Numbered from the stretch's first letter, positions 35,301 to 47,127 are shown. The stretch: 64,000 bases of DNA from Vesta saturnalis (GCA_036346205.1 JARFJB010002200.1:434501-498500); one strand, 5' to 3'. Notes: a model not told the origin generated them from the letters alone. Translations and numbers: made by a program.

Positions 35301-38110
35301 TTCACAAAACTTATTCCTTTTTATGCACTCGCGATTGGTTCACTAGCGAGGTTATTACTACCCAAACACATATAATAACGATAAACATATGGTTGCTTCT
35401 TCAAAATTTCTTAACAACTTTTAAAACAATTTAGTCCTTTACACAAATAAACTTCTCAATGTCATATACGTTACTTGAACATTGGTTTATAATATACAAT
35501 GAACCCTTCGTTCACTTAACAGGTGGTCCCACAAATAGTTTTAACTAAATCTCGTTATCAGAACGCGCGCTAAACTTGATACTACTATTACGTAACAACT
35601 GTTAACTTTATTTAAATCTGCTTTCGCACTTTTATTATTTTCTTTGAAGATAAACAAATTAATTTTTACCTTCACTTCAATTTTTAAATATGGTATTGTT
35701 TATGAATGTCTTTTCAATTTATCCCCGGTTCGGGTAACGCAGTTAATTAAACAATTACTGCTTCATTAAAATTTCACAAACATACTCCCACTTCGTCACA
35801 GTCTATCCCCCCACACTAACTCGCACGCGCCTTCCGCCAACCTTCACAAGCAACAGCCAAAACCGAAAGCTTCACTTCCTACCTCTAACTTCAACTAACT
35901 ACTAACTAACTCGTCAATCTCGTGACTTCCCTATTTATAACTTCAGTCATCCATCTTTAAACATGTCTTCCTTCCGCGTTATATTTTCCAATAATATTCA
36001 TTCAAAACTACATACTTCCAACAACTGCTTCCCTCTATACAAGCACGCATGTAATTACAATACATCGCCATATTTGTTTTCACTTACAAATTTTACAATT
36101 ACTTCACGAAGAAATCATCTTTCGTCACTACATTCATTCAGTGGCCCCTCTGGACCATTACACAACTTTTAACCGTTATCTCCAATCTGCGCTCGATCTC
36201 CTTCCGCAACATTTGCAAAAATCAGTACAGTCTAATGTCTCAAATTCCATATACACACATTTATTCTCAACACAATTGCACATTACAAAACTTTCTGAAA
36301 TTATTACTTAAAACATACCCAATCTTTCTCTACATATTTTCTAAAACATTCTACATTTATTCTTCACATTTTCTAATCAAGATTCCCCATCTTATCCAAC
36401 CACATTCCTTTCTTTATCAGCAAAACAGAAGCAATCCAGTGGAAAGCATTATCGTCCCATAGACAAATTTCTCTTCACATTTACATTCATCAAAATCTAA
36501 TTCTTTCAACACTAAAGTCTTTATAACATTCAAATACACGTCTCTACATACTAAATAATATCTTTCCTAAAATTCCAGTGGCGTATCATACACCCACACA
36601 CATTATATACACACAAAAAATTTTTTTTCATTCAAACTCAATACACTCGTGCTCCAAACACGTAATACACGTCATTATAACATCCTATATACAGGGTGCG
36701 TCATCGCAACCTGACACTATTCCCAAAAAAGGTGATAAGACCGATCCCTCAAATTACAGACCAATTGCCATCACTTCCATTTTGTCTAAAATCATGGAAA
36801 AAGCCATCAATCAGCAACTGCTCAAGTTCCTTGAAACTAACAAACTCCTTAGTGACCACCAATATGGGTTTAGGCAAAGTCGTTCAACAGGCGATCTTCT
36901 TTCATATGTGACCCAAGTTTGGAACAATACAGTAGAGCAGTCCGGTGAAACAGTTGTAGTCGCTTTAGATATCTCAAAGGCATTTGACCAAGTTTGGCAT
37001 AAGTGTTTACTTGCCAAACTCACCTCGTTTGGGTTAAATGATACGCGCATCAACTGGGTTTCTAGATTCCTTGATAAAAGACGAATACGTGTCGTAGTTG
37101 ATGGCTTTTTTTCAAAAGAAGTTAGCATTAACGCGGGCGTACCACAGGGATCCGTTATAGCGCCTACACTTTTTCTGCTGTACATAAACGACCTTATTTC
37201 TTCAACAACTAACCCCATCCATTGCTTTGCTGACGATAGCACTCTTCACTGTAGTTCATCTCAGTCTACTCATAGTGATAATCCACCTTCTATGTCAAAT
37301 CAAGAAATTAAAGCTGAAATGGCAAATTCAATCAACAAAGACATTCAACGTATTCTCGAATGGGGAAGCAATAATCTAGTTAAATTTAATGCTAACAAAA
37401 CTCAGTGTTGCCTTATGTCCGCCAAAAAAGATCGATAATTTCCTGTTGTAAGTATGAATGGCTGAGTTCTTAAGTTTTCAGACTCTATTACTCTGTTGGG
37501 TATGACTGTATCTTCAAATCTCTCATGGGTTGACCATCTTCTGTCAGCTACCAAAACAGCTGCTCGTAAAATAGGCTTTTTGTACAGATCTAAGCAGTAC
37601 TTTACCTCTCGACAACTCCTTCTGCTGTATAAGGCCCAAATTCGGCCTCATCTGGAATATAATTCTCACCTTTGGATTAGTGCTCCCCAATATGCTCTCG
37701 ATATCGTTGATCGTATTCAAAAGAGAGCGATTAGGCTTATAAATGACCCGTCCTTAACTTCTCACATACAGTCCCTTGAGCATAGAAGGATGGTTTCAGT
37801 TCTTTCTTTGTATTATCGTTATTACAACGGCTATTGTGCTGGTGAATTACATTCTTTGATACCATCTCCGGCTATCTTTGCGAGAAACACTCGGTTCGCT
37901 CATTCACATCATCAGTATGCAGTACAAATCTCCACTTGTCGTACCAAACGGGCGCAATCCACATTTTTCTACACGGCTTCTAAACTCTGGAATGATCTCT
38001 CTAGTTCCTGTTTTCCTCTCACTTATGATATGAGAAAATTTAAGGTAGCTGTTCATAGGCATCTATTGGCAATTCATTATCCCTCTATCCATCCTCCTAA
38101 GTGTTCCTGA
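32397..38110 (+). pseudogene. LINE endonuclease-reverse transcriptase, interrupted
   Basis: The first open stretch starts with ATG at 32397. The endonuclease covers roughly residues 85-300: YCNIRGIRSN, ILFLSETQ, SFVGDFNVHNSSW and PHLLDLFLTS. The reverse transcriptase begins at about residue 540 (NKATGPDGIP) and continues after the solo LTR with SNYRPIAITS, YGFRQSRST, VALDISKAFDQVWH, VPQGSVIAP and the catalytic FADDST. Removing the LTR and one CTAT rejoins ...NVQP with PKKG in one frame. Two in-frame stops (TAA at 37436, TGA about 30 bases later) precede the C-terminal part (WVDHLLSATKTAARK, 37496-38110). Without these it would be a complete LINE protein. Confidence 0.85.
34157..36716 (-). repeat. 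Solo LTR of the Ty3/gypsy family, in the LINE
   Basis: 2560 bp, same family as the LTRs of the full element, TG...CA ends, in the same orientation, flanked by the 4-bp duplication CTAT (34153-34156 and 36717-36720). It differs from the full-length element's LTRs by many substitutions and a replaced block near 34550-34640, so it is older. It formed by recombination between the two LTRs of a former full copy. Confidence 0.92.
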
Positions 38111-38157
38111 GTGCTTTAGCACGATAGGCCTTATTTAGCCTGTTCAGGTCCACAATC

Positions 38158-38309
<152 letters not shown>

Positions 38310-38327
38310 TTGTCTGCGATTGATTGT

Positions 38328-38402
38328 GGGGACTTGCACATACCAGGAACCAGGGATGTGGGGATATTTAGAATTGTGGGGACATACACACGTCCCCACA
38401 AT
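38328..38402. repeat. Short inverted repeat with ATTGTGGGGAC ends
   Basis: ATTGTGGGGAC at 38328 and near 38374 is matched by GTCCCCACAAT ending at 38402. The word recurs near 38587. This looks like a fragment of a small MITE-type element, but no target duplication was resolved. Confidence 0.45.
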
Positions 38403-39745
38403 TTTTTTTTGAGTTTTTACGCTTATCTGGTATTCCATCATCATCCTAATTGGACCAAAGCTTTCTTAAGCCTCCAGTGTTACTATAATTTTTTTTTGTC
38501 AAGCAGGGATTAAAGACTACGTAGGAAAAGTAGAAAAACCGAGTGCCTCTTGGTTAATATAAAGTGCACGAGTTGGACATACATTAATTGTGGGGACTTC
38601 GTATTTGTGTATAATTGGACTGATTCGTACGCCCTCTGGCGGCCGTTCTATTTTTAGCAAACCTTACTCATAATGAGGTGGGGGCGGACGGAGGAAGTAT
38701 CTGTGACATTCCTATACGCTTTCGCAATAACATAAACAGCGACATGGATTATAATGCATTGTTGCCAGCGCACTCTCATTTCATTCGGTCATTTGCGTTC
38801 AAATGGAAATGGTTTTTTTTTGTTGCAAGTATAATTCATCACTCATTGGTAGGATTTCACTCATCATCATGTGAGGCAAAACGTTTACTCGACTTCTATT
38901 TGTAATATTTAAATGAATCTATCGATATACAATTAGCTTAATTAGATTGCAGGCCTCGCATTCGGTCACTATTTTATGTAATAGTACGTATTTTTTTACA
39001 GTGGTACATAAAACTAGGTATTTCGTCCTTTTATACATAAAAGTACGTATTTCACCAGGAACATGTCTTCAAAAAAAATTAGCCCACCTACGTAAAATTC
39101 TGTGTTGTCAATGATCCACTCTGCGAAACAAGGTGAAAGAAAATACACCATAAAAATATGCTTGAATCGCATTTCCTTGAAATATGGGTAGCCTTACTTT
39201 CCATTTTATCTTTACTATCTTTCCATCGTATAACTTCCTAGGTAACTAAAATGATGAACTTCTTCGAGTCTCTCATTGTCGACTTGTGTTTTTCTCCTAA
39301 TTCTATGTTCACGCACTCAGTAAAGTAGAATTTCGGTTGTAAATATTTAGATATAAAATTTTCGAAAACTGATATTTAAAGTGCATAATTTTTGAAAATT
39401 ATACTTGCATTATGTGTGCTCATATATTAGATATGTACATATGTACTGACCATCAAAAATTCCGCATTAAAGGAGAAAAGTTTTCAATACGAAGCTTTTC
39501 AAAATTTAAAATTAGACAATTAGAAGGGGCTGAAAAGAAAATACAAATGGACTAAACAAAAGTTGTCACATGATTTACCGTATATGTCAAATTTTAGATT
39601 TTTTTTAAATAATTGCGAAAAAGGTATTTATTAGCCAAGACAGAAAAAAACTTGAAAAGTTGTTTAAAATGTAATTTTCTTAGTGCAAAAATCTGGTTCA
39701 AAGCTTTAAAGATAAATATACTAAAAATTACATAAATAAAAAGTT
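38403..39745. other. Mostly unassigned, with a possible LINE scrap
   Basis: No intact gene. On the minus strand near 39190-39290 the translation reads VDNERLEEVHHFSYLGSYT, like the conserved C-terminal YLGS region of LINE reverse transcriptases. It is short, so this is only suggestive. Words like AAAAGTACGTATTT recur near 38985-39055. Confidence 0.35.
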
Positions 39746-39819
39746 CACCTCGAGTAGGATTTGAACCCACGACTTCCACTTTGCTAGAGTGGCGCTCTAA
39801 CCAACTGAGCTATCGAGAT
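39746..39819 (-). tRNA. tRNA gene, anticodon AGC (alanine-type anticodon)
   Basis: 74 nt that fold into a full cloverleaf: acceptor ATCTCGA/TCGAGGT (one T-G pair), D stem GCTC/GAGC, anticodon stem CCACT/AGTGG with loop CTAGCAA, T stem GTGGG/CCTAC with loop TTCAAAT, discriminator G. The B box is GGTTCAAATCC. The minus strand then runs AACTTTTTA, giving a Pol III terminator within about 8 bases. Anticodon AGC would read GCU (Ala), but the acceptor has C3-G70, not the G3-U70 pair that alanyl-tRNA synthetase needs. So its true identity is uncertain; it may be an anticodon variant of another isoacceptor or a non-functional copy. Confidence 0.85.
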
Positions 39820-40692
39820 ACAAGTTCTAATCGATGTATATTTTGTCTTTATATATGTAGAATTAATGTAAATTCTAGATATAATGAGATTTCAGTCAAA
39901 TTACTTACATTATTGGAATGTGAGCCTGCAATACTGCAAGGATTCACACATACCAAAGCAATTTGACTAATGTTAAATTATTTTAAGTTTTTTTAATAAT
40001 AAATATACTACATTAAGCCTACCAAGTTTCTTTTTAGCTAGTGTCCTCACTTAGACAACTATAAAAAGAATTTCTACAAAGTGAAAGTAATTTACTAAAA
40101 GGGATAGATTATAGTCTTTAAAAGCTATATAAATAGATACAGTTATCAATGAAAAATATTTCTCCTTGGAAGCACCTCGAATCAAAAACGTAGCATTTAT
40201 GCAAAAATTGAAGTTACTTTTTGGTAAATAATAAAAATCTAAATTACCAAACAACTTTATCTATTATTTCATCCATTGATAAATCTTTATAGTTTTCACA
40301 CAAAAAGAAGTTTTGAGATGTTGGTTTTGAAAAGATTAAAACTCACTGTAAGTTATGCTGAATAAATTACTATACTATACTATACTATACTATACTATAC
40401 TATACTATACTATACTGTACTATACATACTACTCCGCGGACAACTTCCGACTCTTACCTCATAGATTGACAACGGTACCAAAAAAACTACAAACATTAAA
40501 TTTTTAGGGGAAAATCACGTTGGTTTTTGGCAGATGGATCCCAGACTCGCAGTATGAAAATCGGTCAATCTCGAAGGTTTAAGTTTTCTAAGACGTGAAG
40601 TTGGGGAAAAAGGTAGAAGGACTAAGCATGAATTTACGTAAAATTAGATCAATATTTACTCCATATTTAAGTTGTGGATGTATTTATAAACT
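39820..40692. other. Intergenic, includes a pentanucleotide repeat
   Basis: Apart from the (TATAC)n array nothing was recognised. Confidence 0.4.
40366..40425. repeat. (TATAC)n microsatellite
   Basis: About 11-12 units of a five-base repeat, with one change (TATACTGTAC) near the end. Confidence 0.95.
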
Positions 40693-41250
40693 TCACCGTT
40701 TGTTGCGATTACATTTTGTTATATGATTCTTTACGCAGAATTTAATATCTAGCCACGTTCTGTTATCGAGGACACTGGAGGCGTTCTTCAGCTCCTCAAT
40801 TTGTTTTCTTCCAGGGACGGTCTCGTTTTTTATTTCTGTCCTAAAGAAACTTGTCACTGCCTTGACTTCTTCACAACTCCATGGTTTTTTAATACATTTT
40901 TTGCGTCTTCTAACAGGGACTGCGATATCTGAAAGTGTTCGATTCACGTTGGAAAAAATCATATTGTAATATTTGTATTTTCTCAATTACTTTTAACTCA
41001 CAAGAAGTTTGAAAACGTTTTACCTGACTCATCTCCTGATATGCTGCTACTTCCTTTTGGTACTTTTGGTTTTTTTTATCAATTTTTGGTTTATGGTATG
41101 AGATGCTCGAAAAAGACGCAAAAAGGAAGTATATTTACCGATACTAAATTAAAGAAACTTACAGGATTCAGCTGTTCTAAATTCCTTTCTCTTTCTTCGA
41201 TAAAATTCTCCAAGTCATCACTACTTGAGTCTGAGACAGGTCACAAGACA
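40693..41250 (-). pseudogene. Multi-exon insect repeat-family gene fragment
   Basis: The last exon (40693-40928) encodes RRRKKCIKKPWSCEEVKAV...VPGRKQIEEL...DNRTWLDIKFCVKNHI, matching a module found at the C-terminus of many uncharacterised insect proteins (WS/T-EE-x-AV ... PGK ... W-x-IK). It joins, phase 1, to a short exon ending at 41024 (VPKGSSSISGDES). A further acidic exon (SSSDDLENFIEERERNLEQL) ends at a GTAAGT donor at 41162. The function is unknown. No N-terminal exons or start were found, so it is probably a fragment of a multi-copy gene. Confidence 0.5.
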
Positions 41251-41407
41251 ATTATTATTTCTGAATTTGTGAATACCTTTTGATGGCAACAAGTATAACT
41301 TCCTAAGTACTGCCTATTGCAAGGAACGTCGCGGCGCATCTTTAGGAAAATTTCTATGCAGAAATCCGTTTTAGCCTCCCCTGATTCCAAATCTAACTTC
41401 CGTTCAA

Positions 41408-41409
<2 letters not shown>

Positions 41410-41460
<51 letters not shown>
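41410..41460. repeat. (TA)n microsatellite
   Basis: Pure TA run of about 50 bases. Confidence 0.95.
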
Positions 41461-41464
<4 letters not shown>

Positions 41465-41521
41465 TATAATATATATATAAATATTGTTAGTTCTTTAATA
41501 TCTGTACTTTTTAGTTCCAAA

Positions 41522-41668
41522 ATGTTGTTAAAAGAGTTTTACGCTACAGTTGCAAATTCAGAAGAAAGTGCCGTGAATTTTCTGCAGCGACATCCTTTTA
41601 AATGACGATCTTCAAAACAACCCTTGTCACAAATGTGGTTCTGTAATGCAACGGAAGACATGGACATG
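41522..41668 (+). pseudogene. ISXO2/IS1595-like (Merlin-type) transposase N-terminal scrap
   Basis: MLLKEFYATVANSEESAVNF followed, after a one-base shift, by NNPCHKCGSVMQRKTW. This is the usual N-terminus and first zinc pair of the ISXO2-like family. The second zinc pair and the DDE core are absent: the sequence runs straight into the GT-rich repeat. Confidence 0.5.
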
Positions 41669-41750
41669 GGTGGGTGCGTGCGAGTGCGAGGGCGAGTGCG
41701 AGTGCGCGGGAGCGGAGCGTGAGATGCGCGTGCGAGTGCGAGTGCGTGTT

Positions 41751-41784
<34 letters not shown>

Positions 41785-41815
41785 CGTGCGTGCGTGCGTG
41801 CGTGTGTGTGTGTAT
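41669..41815. repeat. GT/GC-rich microsatellite
   Basis: GTGCGAGTGCGA-type units pass into (TG)n, then TGCG repeats. It separates the ISXO2-like scrap from the truncated 3' end of hAT2. Open frames made of TH/RT or CV repeats on both strands are artefacts of the repeat. Confidence 0.9.
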
Positions 41816-43133
41816 TTTTTCAAGTTTTCGGGCAAAAAATTTTGGCGTCTGTCCGATAGTATGTTTTTGTACAAAGAAAAACTTCTTTCTACATCCACAA
41901 AAGTTATGGGTGCATATTTTAATGCGGCTAATATGGCCAAATCTAAATTTATAACAAGATCATCGGAATTTTCCTCAATTTTCAGAACTTTATTAACTTT
42001 TAGTAACAACTGATATCCACTGTTTTTTTGTAAAATTTCATTTAATTTATTAGAAATAGTTTTACCAATATTTCCTGAAACAGCAGAAATCAGCTGTTGA
42101 AATTTATTAATTATTTGCATAGATTCATTTAATGACAATGCTTCCGTTTCTAATTTAGCAATGGTTGAACTTACAAAATAGTAATTTGCTTTTATAAATG
42201 CCAGCTCATTGCGCAATTGTGTTTTCTTTAAAATGGATTGGGCTTTTTGAACGTAAGTACTTGAATTATCAGAAATTTCTAAAACTAACTCCTTTATTTT
42301 TTCCAAATGATCTGCATAAAAAGGAGCTGCATTTAACCAAGTACCCCAACGCGTAATCACAGGCTCTGGTGGTAGAGGAATATTAGGTAACTTTTCTTTG
42401 TACAATTGAATTCGTAACGGAGCTTTTAAAAACACTTTCTTTATACTACTTATTAAACTATTTACAATTACTATTTACTAATGGAAATCATTAAATTTGC
42501 AACATATCGCCCGCAACAATCTGTAGTTTCATCTACAATAAAATAAAGATATTTGTTTTTTGTAATTTTCTTTATATGCCCCATAGTTTCAAGATATAAA
42601 TCATTAATATACCTTTTTCGAAGCGTGCTTTCATCTGGCACTTGCTTTTTACTATTTTTTTCTAAAAATGACCTAAAACTAGGATTTTGCAATTTCTTTA
42701 ATGGAATATTGGCTTTAATATGCACTACACAATTCGAAATTAAATTCCTCTTGTGCATTTCTTTTGGCCGTTTCTTGAAACAACGACTGGCGCAAAGGTG
42801 TCTGACAAACTTTTGTTTTCTTAAATGTTTCTAATTTTCTTTTATGAAGAGAGGTTTCAATGTGCTGTGTAACTTGAGATTTCCTTTCGCACATGATCTA
42901 AGGAAAAATTAATTTTAAAAATAAGTATCTAATTGCGTTTAAAAACTGATAAAACGGTGAATTCAATAACCTACATCAATTAATAAGGGTTTAATTTCCG
43001 AAATCAATTAAAAATATGTAATGGTACTTACTATTTTTCCACAGGCTATGCAAAACACTTTTTCATCATCCAGACGTAGCTCGGATATATTTTTTATCCA
43101 TACTTGAACTAAACTATTTTTAACTTTCGGCAT
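41816..43133 (-). pseudogene. hAT transposase with internal deletion (hAT2)
   Basis: Exon 1 (43032-43133) starts with ATG (MPKVKNSLVQVW) and holds the first half of a BED finger (FCIACGKI). After a GTAAGT...CCTTAG intron, exon 2 from 42897 supplies QHIETSLHKRK. Then come PDESTLRKRYI and FIVDETTDCCGRYVANL (first D). About 120 codons are missing at 42470-42440, including the second D and the CxxH motif; coding resumes at VFLKAPLRI and continues (VITRWGTWLNAAPFY) to the dimerisation motif VERSFSLYKNIL. It cannot encode an active transposase. Confidence 0.8.
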
Positions 43134-43746
43134 CTTGAAGTTCACTTAACAAAGCCGTACCATTTAGTTACGTCTTCGCCCAAAGAATGTTTAAAATTTT
43201 GCATTTTGTCCGTTACTCTCAAATTATTTTCAAGAAGGATTAACTAACTAAACACTTACCTTGAAAAAGTCCAAATCACTTTAACCCTTGATTGAGGGAA
43301 TTCCCTCAATCAATGCTTTAACTATCTACTTAGGTACCTTTGGAATTTTCAAATACTACGAAATAGCGGCATTGAAACTTAATCCGGAAGTATTAACGTT
43401 GCACTTAACTGCAGGTAATAATCTTTCTTTAAACCTGTCTTATTCATATAAAAATACATTTCTTAGTTAGACACAATAACAAAATTTAAAATAAGTTAGA
43501 ATAATGCATTTTAAAACGAATTTGGAAGATATAGAAAAAATGCGAAATATATGTTAATTATGAATAAAAAGGCAAAATATGCATAAAATTGCAATATATG
43601 CAGTATTTGGCGAAATATGCAAAATATGCAAAAATTAATTAATGTCAAATGATTGCATTTAGTGCAATTCGTCGAAAAACAAAACGATATTCTTCAACTA
43701 TAAAAAATAAGCGATATGCATTTTGCATAAAATCTTCACTCTACTG
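43134..43746. other. hAT2 5' flank
   Basis: Non-coding; it contains the AAATATGCA subterminal repeats and a TTAA-anchored palindrome at 43281-43313 that may be an independent insertion scar. Confidence 0.45.
43281..43313. repeat. TTAA followed by a perfect 26-bp palindrome
   Basis: TTAACCC (43281-43287), as in the pB3 left end, then a perfect 26-bp palindrome at 43288-43313 centred on GAATTC, with half-site TTGATTGAGGGAA. The layout copies the start of the piggyBacs in this window. It could be the relic of a further piggyBac or MITE. Confidence 0.55.
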
Positions 43747-43781
43747 ATAAGTTATAATGAAATAGTGAGTTAATATTCAGA

Positions 43782-44828
43782 TTAAAAATAAGGCTCTACT
43801 AAGCCTTCTCCTAAATTTGCGCAGTTTTCAATACGATTCCGGAATTCTCCAAATGCTGCCTGTATTTGTTCTCTAGGAATTGATCGAACTTCAACTGTTA
43901 TTCTGCGTTTTAATATTTCAGTATCATTCGGAATGTGTTCTTTGTAAACTATTTGTTTTACCCATCCCCATACAAAAAAATCCATTATCGATAGGTCTGG
44001 AGATCTAGCCGGCCAAGATGTCACGCTCATTCTCCCGAACCATCTTTCAACAAACTGATTATTAAGGCAATCAGTAATCATTTGTGTGGAATGGGCAGGG
44101 CAGCCATCTTGTTGAAAGTAATGCGAACGTCGAATATTTAATGGAAGTTCGTCAACAAAACTTTGCAGAATTTGTAAGTAAGTTTGCTGATTTAATCTTC
44201 CTTCAATAAAAAAGGGTCCAATAATTCCTAACTCGTATGAGACGGCACACCAAACATTTAGTTTTCCAAAATACTGCCTTCTTGAGTTAACTACGTAATG
44301 GGGATTGACTCTGCTCCAATATCGACAGTTTTGCAAAGATGGAACACCATTTGTTGTGAAAGCACATTCGTCAGAAAAAATTATTAGTTTATGGAAATTT
44401 CTGTTTTCTAAAATTAACTCCCCTAAAGACAAACAGAACTGCAATCGCCTTGCTTCATCACCTTCTTCCAAAGTGTGGCAAAATTTGGCTTTATATGGAT
44501 AAATTTTGTTAGTTTTATAAATTCTCTGTAAATGTGTTTTACTTATGTTTGTATTTACGCTTCTATTTCTTAGAGACATTTTAGGATATGCATCTACGGA
44601 ATTTAAAGCAACTAAAGTACCTGCATCAGTTTCATCGTAAGCTTTTTTCTCTCTCTTATAGTGAACGCTTCCTGTTGTGAGAAATCTCTTGATTAAACGC
44701 CAAGCAGTAACCTTGTTAATTGCAGTATTTGGATATTTTTCATTAAATAAAGCAATAAACATATTTATCGATCTTTCACCGATTCCGTAACACTGAATCA
44801 AGTAAACTTTTTCATCTAATGTTAACAT
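43782..44828 (-). CDS. Tc1/mariner-superfamily transposase, intact, DD41D type
   Basis: An uninterrupted 348-codon gene from ATG 44828 to 43782. Residues 1-110 are helix-turn-helix DNA-binding regions (CYGIGERSINMFIAL, SKTHLQRIYKTNKI). The DDE_3 core has IIFSDECAF (D153), YFQQDGCPAHS (D241) and SPDLSIMDFFVWG (D283). The gap of 41 residues between the second and third aspartates places it as DD41D. This is the only full-length transposase in the window without a frame break or a lost catalytic residue, so it may come from a recently active element. Terminal repeats were not located. It starts 35 bases from the hAT2 right end. Transposition would be cut-and-paste into TA. Confidence 0.85.
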   Translation of the reverse strand: MLTLDEKVYLIQCYGIGERSINMFIALFNEKYPNTAINKVTAWRLIKRFLTTGSVHYKREKKAYDETDAGTLVALNSVDAYPKMSLRNRSVNTNISKTHLQRIYKTNKIYPYKAKFCHTLEEGDEARRLQFCLSLGELILENRNFHKLIIFSDECAFTTNGVPSLQNCRYWSRVNPHYVVNSRRQYFGKLNVWCAVSYELGIIGPFFIEGRLNQQTYLQILQSFVDELPLNIRRSHYFQQDGCPAHSTQMITDCLNNQFVERWFGRMSVTSWPARSPDLSIMDFFVWGWVKQIVYKEHIPNDTEILKRRITVEVRSIPREQIQAAFGEFRNRIENCANLGEGLVEPYF

Positions 44829-45498
44829 TGTCTTTAAAAGTATGTTTCAATTTAATACAGAAGTGTTTGATTGATAAGATTGACAGATAAGTTTTGTTAT
44901 GGAGACAATTTGTTTTTCCATAACAGAAGATATGAGAGATTTTGATTCAAAAAAACTGTACTCTGCAGAAAAATCTTTGTTAGTAGTACAGAAAGGAATA
45001 CGATTAATGAAAGTTATTCAGAATCATAAAAAAGTCCTATTTCCAAAATTGTAACGACCTACACCGACTTTGATGTGTTGATAATTATTAATATTATTTT
45101 TATTTGATAGTTTAATTTTCTTACACATATTGTTTTATTTGACAAAGATTGCATAAGCCAAGTATTTGAGCTGATTTCAAAGAAATGCAGATGAATATAT
45201 GTTAAAGATTGCCAAAACATCAACGTTGGCCTAGGTGCTTGAAATTCTAGAAGTAGGACTCTTTCATGATCCTAAACAACTTTTGTTAATCAAATTTTGT
45301 TATATCTACACTAACAAAGGCAGTTTACTAGAACCAAAAATCAAATTTTTGAAGAGATCCAAGGCATACATGATTTTAGAAAACTAAAATTATGCCAGAA
45401 ATTAGTCTTTAACTAAGCAGGGCTGAACCCCAAACAATGAAATTTTATATTGAAAATTTTTTATCTTTTACAAGAGTCGTTTCACCTATCCGGGGACA

Positions 45499-45501
<3 letters not shown>
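44829..45501. other. Upstream of the DD41D gene, no feature recognised
   Basis: AT-rich; it probably holds the 5' end of the element that carries the intact transposase. No clear inverted repeat to the region left of 43782 was seen. Confidence 0.4.

Positions 45502-45543
<42 letters not shown>
45502..45543. repeat. (TA)n microsatellite at the mariner insertion site
   Basis: About 20 TA units, ending at the TA where the mariner-like element starts. Confidence 0.9.
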
Positions 45544-45546
<3 letters not shown>

Positions 45547-45845
45547 GGTTTTCAATGTTAAGTCGGCACTATTGCTATCTTCGTTATTATTGGTGCTACG
45601 AAGTCGGTTAAATGGGCAAAGAAGTAGCATTTTTTCTGCTCGTTACGATGGTGAAATCAAAATGAAAATTGAACATCGTGTTCGCGAGTTATGTCAAAAA
45701 TTTCCATTTTTTTAAATGGCACACCCAATATGCAATATCCTTAATCGATAGAAAATTAAATTCTGAACGAATAAGTTCCTATGACATTTCACCCTAATGT
45801 CAAAAATGACAAAGTTATTGATCATTTACCAAATTCATCAAGGTG
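45544..45845. repeat. Left long terminal inverted repeat
   Basis: 302 bp, inverted copy of 47128-47429. It includes GTGTTCGCGAGTT and TGGCACACCCAATATGC. Confidence 0.88.
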
Positions 45846-45989
45846 GCTGTGTCAACTATTTTTCTGTATTACCATAGAGCAGAAAATGAAAAGAATATCA
45901 GACAATTGAAACAGGATTCTTTATTCTAAGTGATAATAATAATAAGGAACAACAAAACAAAACTCAAATTAGATGTTCGAAAACATCAC

Positions 45990-46885
45990 CCTTTTGCTCC
46001 AAGCATTTCTGGGCCCGCTTGTAGACACTGTTAAGTAGCCTTAGCAATGGATCTACCATCAATATTATTGATGGCGTGAACGATGCTTTGCTGGAGATCC
46101 CCAAGGTTATCATATCGCCTGTTGTACACCACACTCTTCACTTATCCCCAAAAGAAAAAATCCATTGGAGTAATGTCAGGTGATCGAGGAGGCATACGGA
46201 TAGGCCCATTAGTTGATAAATATCTGTCATCAAAAAAAATTTTAATATTCTATCTTATCTGACGAACGTTATGGGGAGGAGCTCCGTCTTGTTGGAAATA
46301 AATGTTCTGCCTATCCATTAAATTTACATCATCCAAGAAGTCTTGGAGTGTGGCAGTCAACATTGCGGCGTACCGCTCACCAGTTAACGCATCCTGATAA
46401 AATACTGGACCAACAATTATCGAGCCAATAAAACCGCACCAAACAGTAACACTGAAGCGTCTCTGCGGGTTACAAGATCGGTAGAGCATCGGATTTTCTC
46501 GATTCCAAAAATGGCTGTTTTTCCTGTTGAACATGCCCCTATTATAAAAAGTTGATTCGTCAATCCATAGAATTGAGCTTCAAAAATCATTATTGGTTCT
46601 CATTTGATTAATAAACCAGTGACAAAACTGAACGTGTCTTTCTTGATCTGGTACTAGTGGCTGTGTAGGTCGGAACTTATACGGCACAAACTTATACTTT
46701 TTTAGAATATTGTGGATGGAACATAGTCCATTTTCTTGCACTAAATCATTAATTGAGTTGTTGGGATGTGCTTCAAAATAAGCTAACACATTAATTTCAG
46801 TTTCTTCACTAATTATACATTGTTTATTAGATCTGGATTTCTTAAACACGCTCGAATTAGATCTAAATTTACGATACAAAACCAA
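45990..46885 (-). pseudogene. mariner-like transposase, broken, DD41D spacing
   Basis: 46580-46885 encodes the DNA-binding part (EAHPNNSINDLVQEN, KYKFVPYKFRPTQPL). The catalytic core starts after a stop and shift near 46570 (VWCGFIGSIIVGPVFY), with FQQDGAPPHN at 46286. One in-frame TAG at 46250 precedes SPDITPMDFFFWG, whose aspartate is at 46162, and a second stop follows that motif. The two aspartates are exactly 42 codons apart, that is 41 residues between, as in the intact gene at 43782-44828. The two elements are therefore probably related, though their flanks differ. Confidence 0.8.
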
Positions 46886-47127
46886 AAATTATCTTCTATC
46901 CGGCAAATGACGCGTAGGAAACAAATCACTGTAACGCTCACGCGCTCGATAACTGTTTTTTTGACAAACGATGTAACATTCTAACATCACACTTTTCTGA
47001 ATGGGTGAAAGGCATTTTTCTATTCAAAAAACACAAACTCTTAACTCTTTATTAGCAAACTTCAATTTGACATATCAATTCTGATGACATTTGTGAAAAT
47101 GACAAATATTGTTCCCGTAATACCAGA

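Larger units (their letters stand above)
41816..43746 (-). mobile_element. hAT element hAT2, left end lost
   Basis: The right end, read inward from 43746, is CAGTAGAGTGAAGATTTTATG, a hAT-like terminus. Many AAATATGCA words lie in 43540-43735. The left terminus has been replaced by the GT-rich microsatellite, so no target duplication can be checked. Confidence 0.6.

Noticed and set aside
36578..36720. First part of the 286-codon frame before the LINE reverse transcriptase
   Set aside because: The first 45 or so codons are LTR sequence fused to the LINE by the insertion, not a real N-terminus.
40366..40425. CRISPR-like or telomere-like array
   Set aside because: It is a plain TATAC microsatellite; no spacers and no telomeric TTAGG unit.
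41646..42013. Cysteine/valine-rich plus frames
   Set aside because: Microsatellite plus antisense of hAT2.
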